DNA from: Pedobacter cryophilus
GTDB lineage: Bacteria; Bacteroidota; Bacteroidia; Sphingobacteriales; Sphingobacteriaceae
Assembly: GCF_005116455.1 (NCBI RefSeq)
Contig: NZ_SWBP01000003.1
Coordinates: 124,012-188,011, forward strand
Length of the DNA stretch: 64,000 nt
Direction of reading: 5' to 3'
Positions 52,749 through 60,451 of this stretch are shown piece after piece. The notes under the pieces are model-generated. The model worked only from the letters and a program-made list of their open reading frames with translations. It searched no databases and was not told the DNA's origin. Every line of letters starts with the position of its first letter. Positions within the stretch are counted from its first letter, which is position 1. A program made the translations under genes and the position numbers.

Positions 52749-54004
52749 TATTTACCTCTTATAATAATTACAGGATCTATTTTACTGGCTTTTCTAGAAG
52801 GAAGGTAACCGGCTAAATAAGTAGTAATAATAGAAAACACGATGCCTATGAAATAAAATTTTGGATTATAGTTTATTGGATAGGTTTTTACGGTTGGCAA
52901 AGCGGCCGTATTAAACGGAATTTGATCTATAATGGATGATAAACCTAAACCAAAAATCAAACCTAGCAGCCCACCAAAAATGCCAATACTTAAGGCTATG
53001 GTTATAAAAATATGATGCACATCGCTACCCGAAAATCCTGTTGCTTTAAGTATGGCAATTGCATCCATTTTTTCATAGATCATCATATTTAAAATATTAT
53101 AGATTCCAAAACCTGCAACAATTAGCAAAGTAATGCCCACCGTATAAGAAATGAGTGTTCTTATGGAGCTTCCTGTTTCAAACTGAGAATTAGCGGTTTG
53201 AATATCTATCGCATCTACCTCAAATAATTGTTGGTACTCTTTTGCTAGTTGTGGGGCTATTTCAATATTTTTTAGTTTTACCTGAATATCAGTAATATAA
53301 TTATTAGATACGCCAAGCAATTTTTGAGTGGTAGCAATAGACGCATAGCTTTGTACATTATCAACATCTTGTAAACCCAATTCAAAAAAACCAACTACTT
53401 TTAACTGAACCCGTTCGCCTTTTGAGGTGGTTACTCTTATTACATCACCCATATTGGCCAACATTTTTTGGGCAACTCCTTTACCTAAGATAATGCTATT
53501 GGGTATGTTTTTAAGATCTAAGTAATTACCCTCGGTTACATTTTCATTAAAGAAAAACAACCTGTTTTCTTCTTCAATATCAATTCCATTAATTACACCA
53601 GTTAAATCTATGGCGCCAACATTATAAAAAATCTGAGCGGTTAATTTTGGTGCAATGCCTAAAACCCGATCATCATTTTGCAAAGCTTTTAAAATGGCAG
53701 CATTATTTTGAATTTCTAAGCGCTCTCTTTTAGGTTTTATAGAGCTTACAAAATTATAATCTTGTTTATATTGTTGAGATTGGTTTATAGGTTGCTTTTG
53801 GGCAGGTTTTATTTCTTTATATAACCTTACATGTGCGGTGTGGTTAATAATTAAGCCGTCTAATAAATCATTTAAACCTGCCATAAAACTTAGCAAAGTA
53901 ATAAACATAGTGATGCTAAAAGTAACACCAATAGCAGCCACTAAAGTTTGTTTCCACCTAGCTAATAATAGCGATTTAGATACGCTTGCTATTAATTTAT
54001 ACAT
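52748..54004 (-). CDS. ABC transporter permease, LolC/MacB FtsX-like type
   Basis: A 418-residue permease with one N-terminal helix (FSITMFITLLSFMAGL), a large periplasmic domain of about 230 residues, and three C-terminal helices containing TVGITLLIVAGFGIYNILNMMIYEKMDAIAILKATGFSG, the FtsX signature. It is the LolC/LolE/MacB fold. With the lipoprotein adaptor upstream and the LolD-like ATPase downstream it makes a complete mechanotransmission-type export system. Confidence 0.88.
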   Translation of the reverse strand: MYKLIASVSKSLLLARWKQTLVAAIGVTFSITMFITLLSFMAGLNDLLDGLIINHTAHVRLYKEIKPAQKQPINQSQQYKQDYNFVSSIKPKRERLEIQNNAAILKALQNDDRVLGIAPKLTAQIFYNVGAIDLTGVINGIDIEEENRLFFFNENVTEGNYLDLKNIPNSIILGKGVAQKMLANMGDVIRVTTSKGERVQLKVVGFFELGLQDVDNVQSYASIATTQKLLGVSNNYITDIQVKLKNIEIAPQLAKEYQQLFEVDAIDIQTANSQFETGSSIRTLISYTVGITLLIVAGFGIYNILNMMIYEKMDAIAILKATGFSGSDVHHIFITIALSIGIFGGLLGLIFGLGLSSIIDQIPFNTAALPTVKTYPINYNPKFYFIGIVFSIITTYLAGYLPSRKASKIDPVIIIRGK

Positions 54005-54005
54005 C

Positions 54006-55082
54006 TTATAATGGCTTTATAAGTTGATCTGCAGCGGTTAAACCTGATAATATCTCCACTTTTTGGTAATCTTTTAATCCGGTTTTTACAGTTACAGTAT
54101 CACCATTTTCTTTAATTACTTTATTATCTTTCATTAAGTAATTTCTGGGGATAAGTAAAGCTTTCTTTTTAGATTGAACCACAATATTAGCCTCAAAAGA
54201 GGTATTGGGATATATAGTTTTAGGCGTAATTATAAATTGGGCTTCCACCAAAAAAGTCTTACTTTTTTCGTTCATTAAAGGATTAATTTTAGTAACCGAA
54301 GCTTCAAAAACTTGTCCTTTATAAGTATCCATGGTAACCAAAACCGGCAAACCTTTTTTTACTTTTAAAATATCATATTCATCAACCTGCATTTCCAAAA
54401 TAAAATTTTTAGCATCGCCAATAACGGCAAGCGGTAATTGCGCATTTACAAATTCCCCTACTTTTAATGGAATTTGATAAACTATCCCATTAATTTCGCT
54501 TTTAAGCAGATAATCTTTTTCTAATTTATTTGATATTTGAAGGTTGTTTTTGGATTGTGCCGAGTTAAAGTTTAACTGACGTTTTAAATCATTAAACCTC
54601 ACCAAAGCGGAATAATAGGCGTTTTTAGAATTTTGATAAGCTAATGCTCTTTGTTCTAATTCTACTTTTGTACCTACATTTTGATTCCATAAAGTGTTTT
54701 GTCTGGATAGTAATAAAGAATCGTTTTTCATTTTATCTCTGGCTAAGCCAATAGCTAATTTGGCTTCTTCGAGTTTACCTTTATTAGCCTCAATAGCTGA
54801 AAAAGCGGCAGTAAGAGCTGCATTATCTTTATTTAGCTGTTGTGTTTCATTAGAGATGGTTAAAATAATTGCACCTTTTTTAACAGTATCGCCTTCGGCC
54901 ACAAATATTTTATTGATGATGCCGTTTACAGTTGCAAATGCTTGATATTGGTTTTCACTTTTAACCATTCCAGATGCATAAATAGATTCTGAAATGTTTT
55001 CAATACTGGGCTTAATTTTTTCTTGTTTCCAAGTACAAGAGCCTATAAAAAGTAGTAAAATAAATAGAATTGGTTTGACCAT
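54006..55082 (-). CDS. Periplasmic adaptor lipoprotein, MacA/HlyD family
   Basis: A 358-residue lipoprotein (FILLLFIGSCTWKQ, lipid Cys near residue 16). The lipoyl half-motif VNGIINKIFVAEGDTVKKGAIIL, a long helical hairpin about 85-180, the second lipoyl strand LKSEINGIVYQIPLKVGEFV and beta-barrel segments form the membrane-fusion fold. It would link the FtsX-like permease 1 base downstream to an outer membrane channel, for which no TolC gene is present here. Confidence 0.87.
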   Translation of the reverse strand: MVKPILFILLLFIGSCTWKQEKIKPSIENISESIYASGMVKSENQYQAFATVNGIINKIFVAEGDTVKKGAIILTISNETQQLNKDNAALTAAFSAIEANKGKLEEAKLAIGLARDKMKNDSLLLSRQNTLWNQNVGTKVELEQRALAYQNSKNAYYSALVRFNDLKRQLNFNSAQSKNNLQISNKLEKDYLLKSEINGIVYQIPLKVGEFVNAQLPLAVIGDAKNFILEMQVDEYDILKVKKGLPVLVTMDTYKGQVFEASVTKINPLMNEKSKTFLVEAQFIITPKTIYPNTSFEANIVVQSKKKALLIPRNYLMKDNKVIKENGDTVTVKTGLKDYQKVEILSGLTAADQLIKPL

Positions 55083-55160
55083 TAATTTGAAGAATTAAGC
55101 ATCTCTTTATCATCAAATTTACCTTAAAAATGCCTCAATAATTCTTTTAAATCAAAATAA

Positions 55161-55565
55161 TCAATTGCTTTTAGTTAAATTATTATGCTTATTTTCTACC
55201 ACAAGCTCATCAACTATAGCATATAATTCTCTCTTAATTTTTTTGTCATCCGCAAATAATTTCTCTATATGATTTAATTGCTCTTGAGTGCTTTGCTGAG
55301 ATTTTTTTTGAGCATAATCTTGAGTATGAGCTATTATTTTTTTTAACTCGTTGATAATTTCATCAAGTTTAGAAATTCTGGAATTAATGTCTTTAATTTT
55401 TTTTGAGGCATCATCTAAAGGAGAAATAAGCATTACTTTTTGTAATAATCTGTTTATAAAACGAGTTTCGTTTTCAACAAATATTAAATCGTAATTCCAT
55501 TTCTGATTTTGCTCACCAAAATCAGGTAATATTTGGGTAAATGGTTTAATTAAGGTAGTATTCAT
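55161..55565 (-). CDS. Unknown coiled-coil protein under a double FNR-like site
   Basis: A 134-residue soluble protein that I do not recognise. The N-terminal third is NYDLIFVENETRFINRLLQKVML; from residue 50 to 125 it is almost wholly charged helix with heptad character (DINSRISKLDEIINELKKIIAH, HIEKLFADDKKIKREL), so it is probably a two-helix coiled coil. No signal peptide. It has its own promoter with two TGAT-N4-ATCA palindromes 52 and 74 bases upstream, which places it in the stress regulon rather than with the ABC operon downstream. Confidence 0.7.
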   Translation of the reverse strand: MNTTLIKPFTQILPDFGEQNQKWNYDLIFVENETRFINRLLQKVMLISPLDDASKKIKDINSRISKLDEIINELKKIIAHTQDYAQKKSQQSTQEQLNHIEKLFADDKKIKRELYAIVDELVVENKHNNLTKSN

Positions 55566-55585
55566 CAGCTGTTATCTTTAAAATC

Positions 55586-55650
55586 TAAAGATCAGCAGCT
55601 AAAAACAAGAATCAGCTGATGATTATCAAATGGATTTATGATAATCATCA
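55586..55650 (-). promoter_or_regulatory. Double FNR-like site plus -7 element
   Basis: Two boxes, TGATGATTATCA (55,617-55,628) and TGATAATCATCA (55,639-55,650), are perfect reverse complements, 22 bases centre to centre. From the nearer box 23 bases lead to GATCTTTA on the minus strand (55,593-55,586). The whole can also fold as a 12-pair hairpin, but it has no T run and so is a poor terminator for the tlpA-like gene that ends at 55,660. Confidence 0.7.
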
Positions 55651-55659
55651 ACAGAGGCT

Positions 55660-56265
55660 TTATTCTTTACTCATTTTGTCTAAATAAGTTGCAAATTCTG
55701 TGTTGGTATAATCGGCACCGCCTTCATGTTTAAAAACTATTTCTCCTTTTTTATTGATAAGTAAAGTTGTTGGAATAGAGCCACCCAAATAATTTGGCGG
55801 AATTTGACTAGCGGGTGTAAAAACCTTTAAATCAAACTTTTTACTCTTCATAAATTTCATCGATTTCTCTAGATTATTATCTACATCAACCATTAAAAAC
55901 ACAACATTTTTATTGTCTTTAAATTGTTGCTGAAGCTTATTAATAGAAGGCATTTCGGCAATACAAGGAGGGCACCAAGTAGCCCAAAAATTAATAAAAA
56001 CTACTTTACCTTTTAAATCTGCAAGATTCACCATTTCGCCAGCTTCATTTTTAAAAAGGATAACTTCACTATTTTCTTCAACCAAAGCCTCTGAAGTTGA
56101 AGCTGTTTCTTCAGATTGTTTAGGTACATCTGGCTGAAATAATCCAATTTTCATTAAACCCTGTATAAAAAAACCTTTTACTTGAGGGCTTACCAGTAAG
56201 GTGATTAAAAATATCAGCATAATTGCTGTGGTAATGTTTGAACTTGTCAACCATTTCTTTTTCAT
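55660..56265 (-). CDS. TlpA-like membrane-anchored thioredoxin/disulfide reductase
   Basis: A 201-residue protein with an N-terminal signal anchor (ITTAIMLIFLITLLVSPQV) and a thioredoxin domain from about residue 65. The active site is FWATWCPPCIAEMPSINKLQ, with the cis-Pro loop in GGSIPTTLLINKKGEIV. It acts in the periplasm, as in cytochrome c maturation or reduction of periplasmic thiols and persulfides. It is last in the sulfur gene run. A start two codons earlier at 56,271 is equally possible. Confidence 0.87.
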   Translation of the reverse strand: MKKKWLTSSNITTAIMLIFLITLLVSPQVKGFFIQGLMKIGLFQPDVPKQSEETASTSEALVEENSEVILFKNEAGEMVNLADLKGKVVFINFWATWCPPCIAEMPSINKLQQQFKDNKNVVFLMVDVDNNLEKSMKFMKSKKFDLKVFTPASQIPPNYLGGSIPTTLLINKKGEIVFKHEGGADYTNTEFATYLDKMSKE

Positions 56266-56286
56266 GATCATAAATTTAATTGAAAA

Positions 56287-57165
56287 CTAGTTTGTACGAT
56301 TTTTTAAGAACGGATAACTCAATTGCGTACCTAAATCTTTAGGAAATTGTTCATCGTTTTTAAAGCCTAGCTCTAGGTCTCGGCCTTCTGCTGGGATATA
56401 ATTGGTCTTAAATATATAATCCCAAATACTTAATGTTAACCCATAATTTACTCCGTAAGAGCCATCAGGTAATGTTTTAGCATGATGCCAGATATGCATT
56501 TTTGGGTTGTTAAAAATGTATTTTAAAGGTCCGTAAGAAATATTAAGGTTGGAGTGGTTAAAATGGCCAATTGCAGTGGTAAAAATATGCACAATAAAAA
56601 AATCTTGTAGTCCAAAACCAATCATAGCTAATGGAATATATTGAGCCGTTTTATAAAAAACAGATTCCATCCAATGAAAACGTAAATGTGCAGCAAAACC
56701 CATTTCCTTTATAGAATGATGGACTTTATGAAATTCCCACATCCATGGAATGCGGTGCAAAGTGCGGTGAACGTTCCATTGAATAAAATCTGCAAAGACA
56801 AATAAAAGCAACAGTTGCGCCCAATTTGGCCATAATTGTATTTGAAAAGCGATTAAGTTTTTTACGCCAAATAATCCTATAAAATCATTAAAAGCAGTAA
56901 CAGCTACATTTGAAATGGCATTGTAAGCAATTAATGAAAATAAAAAGTAGTTAAAAAACATATAGAAACCATCCATCCAAAAATCCTGACGAAAAACAGC
57001 TTGCTTTTTTCGCCAGGGGATGATGATTTCAAGCATCCAAACCAATAATGAAAGACCAATTAGCCAATAAAAATAGTTACTCCATGATGGATACAATATT
57101 TCATTAACCAAGTAATTCCAATAACCGGTATAAGATTCCTGAATGATTTTTAGATATTTATCCAT
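56287..57165 (-). CDS. Fatty acid hydroxylase/sterol desaturase family membrane protein
   Basis: A 292-residue protein with about five membrane helices and the eight-His di-iron set: HRTLH, HKVHHS, a His in HFNHSN and HIWHH, at about residues 131-232. FADFIQWNVHRTLHRIPWMWEFHKVHHS is the family core. The group oxidises lipids using O2 (C-5 desaturases, hydroxylases, alkylglycerol monooxygenase). Its place between TlpA and a persulfide dioxygenase is unexplained; a lipid role in adapting to sulfide or low oxygen is speculation. Confidence 0.82.
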   Translation of the reverse strand: MDKYLKIIQESYTGYWNYLVNEILYPSWSNYFYWLIGLSLLVWMLEIIIPWRKKQAVFRQDFWMDGFYMFFNYFLFSLIAYNAISNVAVTAFNDFIGLFGVKNLIAFQIQLWPNWAQLLLLFVFADFIQWNVHRTLHRIPWMWEFHKVHHSIKEMGFAAHLRFHWMESVFYKTAQYIPLAMIGFGLQDFFIVHIFTTAIGHFNHSNLNISYGPLKYIFNNPKMHIWHHAKTLPDGSYGVNYGLTLSIWDYIFKTNYIPAEGRDLELGFKNDEQFPKDLGTQLSYPFLKNRTN

Positions 57166-57203
57166 TTAATAAACTCTTTTTTGAGGCTACAGTATCTACT
57201 TTT

Positions 57204-58553
57204 TTAGTGCTTATAAAATTCGTTAATCGCTTCACCTAAATCATAAACTTTAGTTTTATCTCCTATAGCTTCATTTACAATACTGCTTCCGGCTGCACTT
57301 CTATAACCTCCGGCACAATGAATAATTACTGGTTTATCAGTTGCTATCTCTCCCGCCCTTTCTCTTAACTCGCCTAAAGGAATGTTTTTGGCGTTCTCAA
57401 ATATGGGTTGAGTTTTAAACTCGGTAGTATTTCTGATATCAATAATGCTGTAATCATCTTGATGGTTTTTAAAATGATTAACATCAACTAAATCAATTTG
57501 TTCATTTCCGGCTACGGCAATAAAAGCGGCCTCAATAAAAGATTCATAGCCAATACTTGCAGATCTTTCTATCAATTCCTCTAATTGCTCTTGATTTGAA
57601 GCCGATAAATAAAACTTTTCTCCCGGAGAAATGATACTGCCTAACCAAGTTTCAAATTTGTTTCCGGCTTGTATATTATAAGAATTTGGTAAATGCCCCT
57701 GCTTATATATTTCTTGAGACCGGGCATCAATAATCACATATTCTGGATTTAAATCTGCTACTGCTGGTTGATTTAAGATTTTTACTTTTTCTATAGCCGA
57801 TTTAAATTCTGGAGCTCCTTTTCTATTCAAATCAACATCATAACCAAAATATTTAGGAATAAATGGTTGATCTGTAGTTAATTCGGTTACAAAATTATCA
57901 ATACTCATATCTTGTAAAGACCAATTGGTGATTTTTTCGGCACCAATAGTACTGCTGTTTGCACTACTTAAAGCTTTACCACAAAGTGTACCCGCACCAT
58001 GAGCCGGATAAACCAAAACTTCATGATCTAAAGTCATTAATTTATCTCTTAAAGAGTGATACATTTGCTGCGCCAACTCTTCTCTTTTTGCCTGTAAATT
58101 ACCAGCTCCTTCACGTAAATCTGGACGGCCACAATCACCAATAAATAAAGTATCTCCTGTAAAAACAGCATGATCTTTACCTTCAAAATTTAATACAATT
58201 GAAATGCTATCTGGCGAATGCCCGGGGGTGTGCAAACTTTTAAATTTAATATCGCCAATATTTAACTCTGCGCCTTCATCAAAAGCTTCAAAAGGATAAC
58301 TTACTCCTGTTAAGCTATGCGCATAAATTTTAGCACCTGTTTTTTGATGTACCTCTAAATGGCTACTTACAAAATCTGCATGAGGATGCGTTTCTATTAC
58401 GGCTACAATTTGTGCATTGTTTTCTTTTGCAAAATCAAAATATTGCTGTGGATTTCTTGATGGATCTACCAAAACAATTTCCTTTTTTGATTCATTTAAA
58501 ACGGCATAACTGTAATGTGCCAAATATTTATCTTCAAACTGTTGAATCTTCAT
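57204..58553 (-). CDS. CstB-like persulfide dioxygenase with two rhodanese domains
   Basis: A 449-residue three-domain protein. The metallo-beta-lactamase domain (1-250) has THPHAD with His56, His58 and Asp60, followed by Phe rather than His as usual in the bacterial MBL-rhodanese fusions, then TPGHSPDSIS and FTGDTLFIGDCGRPDLR. The first rhodanese (about 275-355) lacks its Cys, reading YLSASNQEQ; the second has the active-site HCAGGYRSA near residue 415. This matches CstB, which oxidises glutathione or coenzyme A persulfide to sulfite and forms thiosulfate. I start at the ATG at 58,553 because the longer GTG frame would begin inside the upstream regulatory palindrome. Confidence 0.85.
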   Translation of the reverse strand: MKIQQFEDKYLAHYSYAVLNESKKEIVLVDPSRNPQQYFDFAKENNAQIVAVIETHPHADFVSSHLEVHQKTGAKIYAHSLTGVSYPFEAFDEGAELNIGDIKFKSLHTPGHSPDSISIVLNFEGKDHAVFTGDTLFIGDCGRPDLREGAGNLQAKREELAQQMYHSLRDKLMTLDHEVLVYPAHGAGTLCGKALSSANSSTIGAEKITNWSLQDMSIDNFVTELTTDQPFIPKYFGYDVDLNRKGAPEFKSAIEKVKILNQPAVADLNPEYVIIDARSQEIYKQGHLPNSYNIQAGNKFETWLGSIISPGEKFYLSASNQEQLEELIERSASIGYESFIEAAFIAVAGNEQIDLVDVNHFKNHQDDYSIIDIRNTTEFKTQPIFENAKNIPLGELRERAGEIATDKPVIIHCAGGYRSAAGSSIVNEAIGDKTKVYDLGEAINEFYKH

Positions 58554-58578
58554 AATCACTTTTAATTTATTTGATATG

Positions 58579-58621
58579 CAAATTTCATTATAAAACGAAG
58601 CCAACTGTGTGATGTTTATCA
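58579..58621 (-). promoter_or_regulatory. FNR/CRP-like box plus -7 element for the CstB-like gene
   Basis: TGATGTTTATCA at 58,610-58,621, within TGTGATGTTTATCACT, which also fits the CRP pattern TGTGA-N6-TCAC. After 23 bases comes GAAATTTG on the minus strand (58,586-58,579). The start codon is 25 bases further. Confidence 0.75.
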
Positions 58622-58681
58622 CTTAGTTGACTTCTAAATGTCAATAATTTGTAATAACCTTTTTAAGCACCAAAAATTAGC

Positions 58682-60412
58682 TTAAATAAATTTATAATCA
58701 TACCCTTCTAGTTGCGATAATACATTTTGAGGCTGATCTGTTGCGGTTACCCTTCCTTCTATTTTAGGAGAAACAGGCGAATGTACAGCTAAATATTCTA
58801 TCATAATTTGATGCAAGGTATAGCCTAACTTTTGCGGGAAATTTACATGATCTATTCTACATAAAGTATCATCAGGATCGCCTTCTCTTTCGCAAGCAAC
58901 TACACTATAAACTTTATCTTCTTTTACTTTTTTACTTTTTACTTTTACCCAATTTAATCGGCTTCCTTTTGGCTTACCCGCTGTAAAGTTAATTTCCATC
59001 CCACAAAAACGAATCACCCAACCACCAAAGCGTTCGGCCGGATTATCAGCAAAAACATTATGCAATTCTTTCTCTAACCAATCCCAAAGTTGCTTACCGG
59101 TAATTTCACCAGTTTTTGCTACACTTTCTACCGGCAACATACTCCATAAAAATTCATAAGTAATATCGGCCATCCCGGTTTTTGAATCTGGCACTAAAGG
59201 CGGGCAAAATCTAAAACCATTACTTAAAGCAATATCTGGCTTAAATTTCCACATAATGGCATCGGTAATCATGTTATCCATTGGGTTTTCTAATACATAA
59301 TACCTCACCAACGGAACTTTACTTTTACCAATTACCACATCTAATCTGTTTTGATAAGGGGCTCTGGCTTTTTGTACCAAGTCTAACATTTCTGGATCAG
59401 GCTGATACTTTTCTGGGTCAACATCTAATAACTGATAGCTATGCTCCTTTATTTTTCCGTTTTCAATCACAATATCCAGCTTAGATATAAAAGAACCAAA
59501 AGCTCCTGGCTCGGTAACCTTAGTATATTTTGTTTCTATTGGCTTTCTTACTCTTTCATGCGTATCGGCACCTAAAATATAATCTACGCCATCAACAGCT
59601 ATATGATTTCCTAAATCTACTTGTTGGGCAAGCCCCATGTGGGTGACTAAAAAAACCATTTCGCATTTTTCATAATCTCTTAAAATACGTACATACTTTG
59701 CAACATTAAGCTCGGGTTTGGTAAAGTTGATGCCTTCGCTATAAGCTGGAGATTGCCTTTTTGGGGTTAATGGATCATTATAACCTATAAAACCAACTTT
59801 AATGCCAGCCATGTAATTTGTCCAGTAAGGTGGAAACATCAAATCCCCATTTTCTATGTCTTTGGTTTGATGAAACATGTTGGCACAAATTTTTTGAGCA
59901 TGGTAACCGCCCATATCTTTGCGCATCATTTCTTTACCATAAACTACTTCCCAATTTCCTGGCAATACCAAATCGTATCCAATGTTATTGATTAATGGAA
60001 CTATTGCCTTTCCTTCACTTAAAGCAGCTACCGCTCCACCTTGAAAACAATCGCCACCATCAATAACTAAAGTATGTTCTGGATTTTGAGCTTTAAGAGT
60101 GTTAAGCATCGTCTTTAAGACTGCAAAACCACCTCTTTGTTTATAAATGGCTTTTTCATTTTCCCAAAAGAATTCATCATGAGTGTACAATTGAGCATGT
60201 ATATCTGCGGTATGCAGTAAAGTAATATGTTTTGCTTTTCCATCTTGGACGGCTTTACTTTTCAGAATTTCTTTTTCCTGATTAGGGTCTAAAGAAATAG
60301 CTGATGCTACCTGTGGCAAACCAGAAAGTGCTAAACCGGCTAAACCAGCTGTCTTTAAAAAGCCTCTTCTATTGCTGCTACAATTACATGATTCTAATTT
60401 ATTTTCAGACAT
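58682..60412 (-). CDS. soxB: SoxB-like thiosulfohydrolase (5'-nucleotidase superfamily)
   Basis: A 576-residue Tat-exported protein: twin Arg at 15-16 in NRRGFLKTAGLAGLAL. The metallophosphatase domain has HTADIHAQL (Asp70, His72), VIDGGDCFQGG, LPGNWEVVYG where classical 5'-nucleotidases have GNHD/E, and THMGLAQQVDLGNH. SoxB traits are DGGD, WE-x-x-YG, SNGFRFCPPL and FGGWVIRFCG, which align to SoxB's DGGDTW, HWEFTYG, GFRWG and GGDMVRVGG. SoxB cuts sulfate from a Cys-bound sulfane. No soxAX, soxYZ or soxCD is nearby, so the carrier is unclear. The alternative is a general 5'-nucleotidase. It follows the cytochrome c gene by 39 bases. Confidence 0.72.
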   Translation of the reverse strand: MSENKLESCNCSSNRRGFLKTAGLAGLALSGLPQVASAISLDPNQEKEILKSKAVQDGKAKHITLLHTADIHAQLYTHDEFFWENEKAIYKQRGGFAVLKTMLNTLKAQNPEHTLVIDGGDCFQGGAVAALSEGKAIVPLINNIGYDLVLPGNWEVVYGKEMMRKDMGGYHAQKICANMFHQTKDIENGDLMFPPYWTNYMAGIKVGFIGYNDPLTPKRQSPAYSEGINFTKPELNVAKYVRILRDYEKCEMVFLVTHMGLAQQVDLGNHIAVDGVDYILGADTHERVRKPIETKYTKVTEPGAFGSFISKLDIVIENGKIKEHSYQLLDVDPEKYQPDPEMLDLVQKARAPYQNRLDVVIGKSKVPLVRYYVLENPMDNMITDAIMWKFKPDIALSNGFRFCPPLVPDSKTGMADITYEFLWSMLPVESVAKTGEITGKQLWDWLEKELHNVFADNPAERFGGWVIRFCGMEINFTAGKPKGSRLNWVKVKSKKVKEDKVYSVVACEREGDPDDTLCRIDHVNFPQKLGYTLHQIMIEYLAVHSPVSPKIEGRVTATDQPQNVLSQLEGYDYKFI

Positions 60413-60451
60413 ATTAAATTTTAAATATTATTAATAAATACTTTAGGTGGT

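Noticed and set aside
55617-55650. Reading the 12-pair inverted repeat only as the terminator of the tlpA-like gene
   Set aside because: It lacks a T run on the minus strand, and each arm alone is a TGAT-N4-ATCA box with correct spacing to a -7 element. A dual role is not excluded.
58554-58622. A 23-residue N-terminal extension of the CstB-like protein from a GTG
   Set aside because: The extension would start within the regulatory palindrome and upstream of the -7 box, and MKIQQFEDKYLAHYSY is a natural family start.
58682-60412. Simple 5'-nucleotidase/UshA annotation
   Set aside because: The WE-x-x-YG segment in place of GNHD/E, the GFRF...PL and GG-x-V-x-R segments, Tat export and the TsdA-like and CstB-like neighbours all favour SoxB. 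The nucleotidase reading is kept only as the alternative.
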